From: Cyanobacteria bacterium Co-bin13
Lineage (GTDB): Bacteria; Cyanobacteriota; Cyanobacteriia; Phormidesmidales; Phormidesmidaceae
Assembly (NCBI GenBank): GCA_014534385.1
Contig: JACVRP010000091.1
Span: 1 to 10,348, forward strand
Reading direction: 5' to 3'
DNA: 10,348 nt
Shown here: one piece after another, positions 5,559 to 10,348 of the stretch
Numbering within the stretch: the stretch's first letter is position 1
Layout of the letters: each line of letters starts with the position of its first letter
Notes under the pieces: generated by a model
Database searches by the model: none
The model's input: only the letters and a program-made list of their open reading frames with translations
What the model was told of the DNA's origin: nothing
Translations under genes and position numbers: made by a program

Positions 5559-5584
5559 ACAGTAGGTCGGGACAGTAGGTCGGG
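5559..5584. repeat. Perfect tandem duplication, 13-bp unit ACAGTAGGTCGGG
   Basis: Two exact, adjoining copies (5559-5571 and 5572-5584). No gene covers them. Together with the duplication at 5302-5328 this gives two independent short tandem duplications of 13-14 bp in one gap. Confidence 0.85.
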
Positions 5585-5675
5585 CAGGCGCATAAGAACC
5601 CGGTTAAGGAGGGCACAGACGCCCTCAGCTAAACGATAGACCGACTCTTTTCCCTATAGACTTACTGATGGAATG

Positions 5676-5733
5676 GAAGTTTCAAGGGGTTTGGAATTGA
5701 ACTAGCCCAATAATCTCAATTCCCTGAAATTTC
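5676..5733. repeat. Two-part imperfect hairpin in the 3' region of the sensor gene
   Basis: The inner stem GGAATTGA (5693-5700) pairs with TCAATTCC (5716-5723) around a 15-base loop. The outer stem GAAGTTTCA (5676-5684) pairs with TGAAATTTC (5725-5733) with one G-T pair. An uneven internal loop of 8 bases against 1 separates the two stems. There is no T-run on either side. Confidence 0.45.
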
Positions 5734-5745
5734 GTCATCCGAGGA

Positions 5746-5799
5746 TTCTCAGTTACTTGGGACAAAGGCTGGGGGCTGCCTCCGCCAAATCACTGAGAA
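5746..5799 (-). terminator. Long stem-loop directly after the sensor gene stop codon
   Basis: On the minus strand TTCTCAGTGATTTGG pairs with CCAAGTAACTGAGAA over 15 positions, with one mismatch and one G-U pair. Inside it GGAGGC pairs with GCCTTT (two G-U pairs) around loop AGCCCCCA. The stem starts at the base after the TAG stop. All non-Watson-Crick pairs are allowed in minus-strand RNA and would be A-C mismatches in plus-strand RNA, so the structure suits the leftward transcript. No T-run follows, so it may be a stabilising or processing hairpin instead of a simple terminator. Confidence 0.5.
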
Positions 5800-8604
5800 C
5801 TAGAACTGCCAACAATGTCCAGGGACAATAAATTGCTCAGCTGCTGCGCTGGCAACTGCAGGAGCAAAGAGGTAGCCTTGGCCTAGATCGCAGCCCATCT
5901 TCCGCAGCAGATCTAGCTGCTGAATAGTCTCAATGCCTTCGGCGGTGACTGTCATATCTAGGTTGTGGGCCAGATTGATAATGGTTCTGACGATTTCCTG
6001 GCTGGGCAAATCCCGGCCCAACCGGTGGATGAAAGAGCGGTCAATCTTAATTGTGTCAAAGGGAAACTGGTGCAGGTAGCTCAGGGAGGAGTAGCCGGTG
6101 CCAAAGTCATCAACTACGATAGAAATCTGACGATTTTTCAGCGTAATCAGCAAATCCGAGACCCAGGCAGCATTTTCAACGATGGCGCTCTCCGTAATTT
6201 CTAGCTTCAGCTGATGGGCTGGTAGCCCGTAGGAGAGCAGCGTCTGCTCCAGTCGGTTGAGCAGATCCGTTTGCCGCAGCTGTAGGGCCGAAAGATTAAT
6301 GCTGACCAGGGGGCAGTTAGCACTGCCAAACCGCTGTCGCCAGTGCTGAATCTGCTGGCAGGCTGACTCAAGCACCCAATCGCCAAGGGTTAGGATCAGC
6401 CCGGTCTGTTCTGCCAGGGGAATGAACCGATCGGGGGGAATGGCTCCCCGGCTAGGATGGTGCCAGCGCAGCAGCGCTTCAAACCCCACCAGGGTCTGGT
6501 TGTGCAGGTTGACGATGGGCTGGTAGTAAAGCTGAAACTGCTGCCGCTCCAGAGCTAGCCGCAGATCGGTATCGAGGTCTAGGGTATAGGTGACCTGGTG
6601 CTCCATAAAGTCGCTGAAGACAGCGGTAGCGGTGCCTGTTTCCTTGGCCTGGTGCAGAGCAATGTCGGCGGATCGCAGCAGCGTTGCGGCCTCAAGCGCA
6701 TCGCCTGTACCGTAGGCAATGCCAACACAGGTCTGGACAAAAATGCAGTGGCCTCTAATCTCTACGGGCTGAGCCAAGGCCTGTTGAATAACTTCGGCCC
6801 AATGATTGGCTTCGCTGGCGTCGGCAACGTACTCTAGCAGCACCGCAAATTCATCTGATTCGAGGCGGGCAATCATGACGGGTGGGTGCAGGCAGGCTTC
6901 GAGGCGGCGTGCGATCGCAATTAGCAGCGCCTCGGCAATGCGGTGCCCTAAACTGTACTTGATAAATTTGAACCGTTCGATGTCTAGATATAGCACTGCC
7001 AGAGTACGGCGGCTGTCGATTTTCTGCTCCTCGATCAGCTCCTCCAACCGCTGTAAGAAGAGACTACGACGAGGCAGCCCCGTCAGCGGATCAAAGTAGG
7101 CCAGCCGTTTCAACTGCTCCTCTACCTGCTTTTGCTCCGTAACGTCCTGCACCATCGACAGCAGCCCAACAAATTTGCCCTCCGAGTCCATTAAGGGCGT
7201 GTTGTGCCAGCTACACAAGATCAGCCGACCGTTGCGAGTTTGATTCTCATTGAGGCAGTGGGCCGCCATGTCTCCCTGAACAATCTGCTGAAAGGCCTGG
7301 CTAACCTGAGGTTGGGCTGAGGGTGGCACGATTTGTTCGAAAGGGTGCTGACCTAGAACTTCGGCCTTGGTGTAGCCAAAAATAGCCTCGGCTGCGCGGT
7401 TCCAGTCAACAAAGCGAAACTCCTGATCGTGAATGATGCAGCCCACCGGCATGCGGTCGATCTGCAGCTGCAGGCGCTCCTTCAAAGCCTGCGTCTGCTC
7501 AAATAGCTGGGCGTTGAGAATAGCCAGCGTACACCGCTCAGCAATGATCTCCAGCAGATGCAAAATCCGCTCCTGATAGGGCTGGATGCTCTGCCACTCT
7601 AGCTGCAGCACCCCAATGCGCTGGGAGCCTTTCTGCAGAGGCACGCCTAGCAGAGTGCGGTTCGGGCGCAGCGAGGGATTGGCTGCCCTAAAGCGTAAAT
7701 CTCGGCTGGCGTCTTCTACGTAGAGGGGTTGGCCGGTTTGAAAGACAGTCCCGGCAAATCCCTCTCCCACAATGCTGTTGTAGAGAGTGATGTCGGAGCC
7801 AGACACCCCTCGACTGGCGCGGACATAGAGACTGTGATTTTGACTCAGTAGGATCATTGCCACATCTGCCTGGGTAACTCCCATGAGCCGATCTAGCAGA
7901 ACACTGAGCAATTCTTCTAAATTGAGTGTGCTGACCGCATTGGCCGTAATTAGATGCAGCGCCTGCAGATCTTTAGTCTGTTCCTGCAGATTTGCAATGA
8001 GCTGTTGCCGCTCTTCCTGCAGCCGCTTGTACTCAGTCAGGTCGCGCGAAATGCCAATCAGGCCCTGCACCCGGCCCTGGGAATTGCGCCAGACATACTT
8101 GGTTGACCAAAAAGTCTTGACCTCAGAGTCTTTTAGAACCTGCTCTTCCAAGCTGACCGGCTCGCCCCTAGCGATGATTTCCTGATCGGCCCTCTGAATC
8201 TGCTGCGCCATTTCTGTGGGCAGAAGCGCTATATCATCTCGGTGGAGAAGGGCCTCGATCGGTTGGCCTAGAACCGAGGCCGTGACCGAATTGGCCATGA
8301 TATAGCGACCCTGGAGGTCTTTAACGAAAATCGCGTCGGTGGTGCCTTCCACGATCTCCCAAAGCAGGCTGTAGCTCTTATGGACAGAGTGCTGATTGGC
8401 CCGCAGCAGCCAGTACAACATGCCGCTGGTAGCCAGGACAAAAAACCAGCCCTTCACCGTTTGAAGCTGGGTCAGCAAAAGCTCGTTGGGGACGATTTGT
8501 TCGAGAAAATGATCAGAAACTAGTATCCAGCATGCGCTGATAAAGGTATAAATCAGAACAATGCGGATAGCTGTATATCCCTTAAAAGGATTCCCTATAG
8601 ACAT
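5800..8604 (-). CDS. Membrane-bound PAS-GAF-PAS-GGDEF-EAL protein, predicted c-di-GMP phosphodiesterase
   Basis: The protein has 934 residues. Two membrane helices (about 13-30 and 52-68) contain the WILVSD and QTVKGWFFV patterns seen in many bacterial sensor N-termini. PAS (about 78-195), GAF (225-365) and PAS (380-490) follow, then GGDEF (498-662) and EAL (680-925). The EAL domain keeps its catalytic set: E709 in EALLR, N770, E802 in LEITES, DD at 832-833, K853, E889 and Q909. The GGDEF domain does not: its signature reads ESDEF (582-586), and the usual FKxIND and GD positions read FKFIKY and AE. It should hydrolyse c-di-GMP to pGpG, with the GGDEF part at most a regulatory GTP site. No bilin-binding Cys is seen in the GAF domain. 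The ATG at 8604 has AGGA 6 bases upstream; a TTG at 8634 would add 10 residues. A perfect TTGACA (complement of 8748-8753) may be its -35 box, but no good -10 is seen. Confidence 0.93.
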   Translation of the reverse strand: MSIGNPFKGYTAIRIVLIYTFISACWILVSDHFLEQIVPNELLLTQLQTVKGWFFVLATSGMLYWLLRANQHSVHKSYSLLWEIVEGTTDAIFVKDLQGRYIMANSVTASVLGQPIEALLHRDDIALLPTEMAQQIQRADQEIIARGEPVSLEEQVLKDSEVKTFWSTKYVWRNSQGRVQGLIGISRDLTEYKRLQEERQQLIANLQEQTKDLQALHLITANAVSTLNLEELLSVLLDRLMGVTQADVAMILLSQNHSLYVRASRGVSGSDITLYNSIVGEGFAGTVFQTGQPLYVEDASRDLRFRAANPSLRPNRTLLGVPLQKGSQRIGVLQLEWQSIQPYQERILHLLEIIAERCTLAILNAQLFEQTQALKERLQLQIDRMPVGCIIHDQEFRFVDWNRAAEAIFGYTKAEVLGQHPFEQIVPPSAQPQVSQAFQQIVQGDMAAHCLNENQTRNGRLILCSWHNTPLMDSEGKFVGLLSMVQDVTEQKQVEEQLKRLAYFDPLTGLPRRSLFLQRLEELIEEQKIDSRRTLAVLYLDIERFKFIKYSLGHRIAEALLIAIARRLEACLHPPVMIARLESDEFAVLLEYVADASEANHWAEVIQQALAQPVEIRGHCIFVQTCVGIAYGTGDALEAATLLRSADIALHQAKETGTATAVFSDFMEHQVTYTLDLDTDLRLALERQQFQLYYQPIVNLHNQTLVGFEALLRWHHPSRGAIPPDRFIPLAEQTGLILTLGDWVLESACQQIQHWRQRFGSANCPLVSINLSALQLRQTDLLNRLEQTLLSYGLPAHQLKLEITESAIVENAAWVSDLLITLKNRQISIVVDDFGTGYSSLSYLHQFPFDTIKIDRSFIHRLGRDLPSQEIVRTIINLAHNLDMTVTAEGIETIQQLDLLRKMGCDLGQGYLFAPAVASAAAEQFIVPGHCWQF
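6911..6918. repeat. HIP1 octamer
   Basis: GCGATCGC inside the GGDEF coding region. Five such octamers in the window are the main evidence for a cyanobacterial host. Confidence 0.9.
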
Positions 8605-8816
8605 TTTGAATCCTGACAGCTTGTTATGTCCCAAGAATGGTTTTTGGGGCTCGGATTTTATGAAGAATTCTTTGATTTCAGACCTTATCTGGCCAAATCA
8701 GACGGGTTTTTCTTACCGAGCTGTTGTCTTTAACACCCCGAGAAATTTGTCAAACAGGTCTACAGGAAATGCCGTCACACTCCTGAATTGTATCGATTTT
8801 TGTGAACATCGCTGCT

Positions 8817-10142
8817 TTACAGTCGGCTTCGGTTTTTGATGCGAATATAGGCCTCGACCAGAGGATCGGTAATCTGATTGGCGGGCGCATCCAGCACCAA
8901 AACGCCTCGCTGCTGCAGTCGGGTAAAAACGGCCTGTCGCTGGGCCAGCAGATCTAGAGCCACTGCCCGCACATACGCCTGGTCTACCTGAGTTTGAAAA
9001 GTTTGGGCTCGCCGATCGACTTCAGGGTCGCGTAGGGTGACGCAGAAGGGTAGGTAGCGGGGCCGCAAGCGCACCAGCGCCGACAGCAGTTCTGCTGAGG
9101 CCGTCTGGTCTACGACATCGGTGAGCACTACCACCAGGGCGCGGCGGTGCTGCTGCCTTACAACTTGGGTCACTGCACCAAGATAGTCGGACTCTAGCAG
9201 CACCGGCTGAATTGGCGTTAGCCGTTCAATCATTTGCTGCAGGTAGGGCTGGCCTCCCTTAGGCGGTAGCCAGGTGTGAAGCGTGCGATCGAATACGCCA
9301 ACGCCGACTCGATCGCCCCGCTGAATGCCTGCCAGGGCCAGGGCCAGGGCGGCATTGAGGCCCCAGTCAAAGCGGGACAGGCCGCGCACTTGAGCTGTCA
9401 TCAGGCGGCCTCGATCTAGCAGTACGATCAGGGTTTGCTCTCGCTCTGGCTCTAGCACCCGCACCAGGGGCGCGCTGCGGCGGGCGGTGGCTTTCCAGTC
9501 GATGAAGCGAGGATCGTCGCCCATGTCGTACTCGCGCAGCTCAGCAAATTCGGTGCCGACGCCGAGCCGCCGCTGCTGCCGTAGGGTGCCGGTTGACTGC
9601 AGGGCCAGCCGAATGGAGAGTTGTCGCAGGCCGATCAGGTCGGGGTAGACCGCGACTTTGTCTGCTAGCGGCAGCTTCCAGTCGCTCCAGGCCAGGCCCA
9701 GCGGCCCGCGCTGCTGCACCTGCACATCGCCCCAGGCGTACTCTCCTCGGTGTTTGGGGTTAACCGTGTAGGTCAGCTCTGTGGGCTGTCCGGCGGATAC
9801 GCTCGCCACCAGGGGCATGGGGGTACCGGCAAATTCGGCGGGGTAGTGGTCGTAAATTCTGAGCTCAGCGGCCTGGGGCCCTGGCTTGAGGGTGAGCGTC
9901 AGGGGATTGTCTCGCCCGATGGAGAGCCGCTGCAGGGGAGAGCGAGTAACCTCTACCCGCTGCGATCGCACCCGCCAACCATCCCAAATCATGGCCAGCA
10001 GCACGGCTCCGTCTAGCACTAGCAGGGTGAGAATAGCGGCACTGATCCGGCTGGGGGCCTCGGAGAGGGTGGCCTGTAGGGTTGCGATCGCACCCAATGC
10101 CAGCAGCAGCCCATAGGTACGTGCCGTAGGAACCATCGCCAT
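8817..10142 (-). CDS. DUF58 domain protein, partner of a MoxR ATPase
   Basis: The protein has 441 residues. Two hydrophobic segments near the N-terminus (about 10-24 and 34-53) anchor it, followed by a beta-rich region (about 60-170). The DUF58 signature then appears as GTEFAELREYDMGDDPRF with IDWKATAR (to about 221). The C-terminal part has a von Willebrand A-like fold, but the metal site that reads DxSxS in active members is here DRGRL (243-247), so metal binding is doubtful. Family members act with MoxR chaperone ATPases, probably in envelope or complex maturation; the exact role is unknown. The ATG at 10142 overlaps the MoxR stop in TGATG, and a GTG at 10145 is equally possible, so translation is coupled. 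The third usual partner, a TgpA-type transglutaminase, is not next in line: the next gene is the c-di-GMP enzyme, 212 bp away. Confidence 0.92.
   Translation of the reverse strand: MAMVPTARTYGLLLALGAIATLQATLSEAPSRISAAILTLLVLDGAVLLAMIWDGWRVRSQRVEVTRSPLQRLSIGRDNPLTLTLKPGPQAAELRIYDHYPAEFAGTPMPLVASVSAGQPTELTYTVNPKHRGEYAWGDVQVQQRGPLGLAWSDWKLPLADKVAVYPDLIGLRQLSIRLALQSTGTLRQQRRLGVGTEFAELREYDMGDDPRFIDWKATARRSAPLVRVLEPEREQTLIVLLDRGRLMTAQVRGLSRFDWGLNAALALALAGIQRGDRVGVGVFDRTLHTWLPPKGGQPYLQQMIERLTPIQPVLLESDYLGAVTQVVRQQHRRALVVVLTDVVDQTASAELLSALVRLRPRYLPFCVTLRDPEVDRRAQTFQTQVDQAYVRAVALDLLAQRQAVFTRLQQRGVLVLDAPANQITDPLVEAYIRIKNRSRL
9962..9969. repeat. HIP1 octamer
   Basis: GCGATCGC within the 5' part of the DUF58 gene. 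Confidence 0.9.
10084..10091. repeat. HIP1 octamer
   Basis: GCGATCGC within the first membrane segment of the DUF58 gene, 115 bp from the previous copy. Confidence 0.9.
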
Positions 10143-10348
10143 CACCGAGGTACGGGAACGCTGTCGAGCAGACCCCGAATCACCTTGTCGGGGGTAAGCC
10201 CATCGAGCTGGGCTTCTGCTCCTAAGATTAGCCGATGCCGTAGGAGGGGAGGCGCTACGGCTTTAACATCGTCTGGCGTGATGTAGTCTCTGCCCTGCAG
10301 CCAGGCATAGGCTTTGCTGCTCTGGAGCCAGAGCACCGCTGCCCGAGG
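10142..10348 (-). CDS. MoxR-type AAA+ ATPase, C-terminal end (partial)
   Basis: Only the last 68 residues are present; the rest lies beyond the right edge. They form the lid domain typical of MoxR ATPases: PRAAVLWLQSSKAYAWLQGR, then DYITPDDVKAVAPPLLRHRL and an end of LLDSVPVPR. The P-loop and Walker B motifs are outside the window, so ATPase integrity cannot be judged. In the family this hexameric ATPase is thought to act as a chaperone that remodels VWA or DUF58 partners. The TGA stop overlaps the DUF58 start (TGATG), which confirms the pair as one operon read leftward. An ATG-like start within the fragment would be false, since the frame stays open and conserved to the edge. Confidence 0.92.
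   Translation of the reverse strand, partial: PRAAVLWLQSSKAYAWLQGRDYITPDDVKAVAPPLLRHRLILGAEAQLDGLTPDKVIRGLLDSVPVPR

Larger units (their letters stand above)
5277..5799. other. Non-coding gap of 523 bases, dense in repeats
   Basis: I see no convincing gene on either strand; the open frames are short and lack ribosome sites. It holds two tandem duplications, three spaced inverted repeats, a short GC hairpin (GAGGGC at 5609-5614 and GCCCTC at 5621-5626, 6-base loop) and a long stem-loop at its right end. The left part must include the promoter of the leftward gene starting at 5276. The right part is the 3' region of the sensor gene ending at 5800. Confidence 0.6.

Noticed and set aside
7470..7940. 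GAF domain as a phytochrome or cyanobacteriochrome light sensor
   Set aside because: The GAF segment shows no cysteine that could bind a bilin and lacks the surrounding chromophore motifs, so its ligand is unknown.
8561..8839. A 92-codon plus-strand frame across the gap between the sensor and DUF58 genes
   Set aside because: It overlaps both neighbouring genes antisense, has no ribosome site, and the gap is better explained as the sensor gene's promoter region.
1..10348. CRISPR array, tRNA or rRNA gene, insertion sequence, toxin-antitoxin pair, phage genes
   Set aside because: Read through on both strands without finding regularly spaced repeats, clover-leaf sequences, transposase motifs or paired small toxin genes.

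Overview
The window looks like chromosomal DNA from a cyanobacterium. The clearest sign is five copies of the octamer GCGATCGC (HIP1), where about 0.2 would be expected by chance in 10.3 kb. The moderately GC-rich coding sequence, the PAS/GAF/GGDEF/EAL architecture and the mixed use of Shine-Dalgarno sites agree with this. A Leptolyngbya-like lineage is my guess from overall feel and is not demonstrated. There is no tRNA, rRNA, CRISPR array, insertion sequence or phage gene.

Layout from left to right. (1) Positions 1-90 hold the 5' end of a leftward gene that leaves the window. It is divergent from a TetR/AcrR-type repressor gene (305-946), and the gap between them carries two matching palindromic operators exactly 30 bp apart. 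(2) A leftward pair follows: a beta-class DNA methyltransferase (1385-2332) and a 66-residue protein of unknown function (1047-1247). The pair ends at a strong intrinsic terminator built from two HIP1 octamers. (3) Two rightward genes follow: a five- to six-helix membrane protein of unknown function (2503-3174) and a membrane-anchored transglutaminase-like protein with an intact Cys-His-Asp triad (3458-4894). (4) Convergent to the latter is a small secreted or membrane-anchored protein (5019-5276), then a 523-base non-coding stretch rich in tandem duplications and inverted repeats. (5) The right half is leftward. A MoxR-type AAA+ ATPase C-terminus (10142 to the window edge) overlaps a DUF58 gene (8817-10142). 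A large sensor protein (5800-8604) follows, with the order TM-TM-PAS-GAF-PAS-GGDEF-EAL.

Functional reading. The large sensor is predicted to hydrolyse c-di-GMP: its EAL domain keeps every catalytic residue I can check, while its GGDEF domain has lost its signature (ESDEF) and the residues around it. MoxR and DUF58 form the widespread chaperone/VWA-like pair and are translationally coupled. The methyltransferase has no restriction partner here, so it looks solitary. TetR probably regulates itself and the divergent gene.

I found no clear new defence or mobile system. The most interesting unexplained material is non-coding: the paired TetR operators, the back-to-back palindromes at 1342-1373, and the repeat-dense region 5302-5799, which includes a long stem-loop starting directly after the stop codon of the sensor gene.
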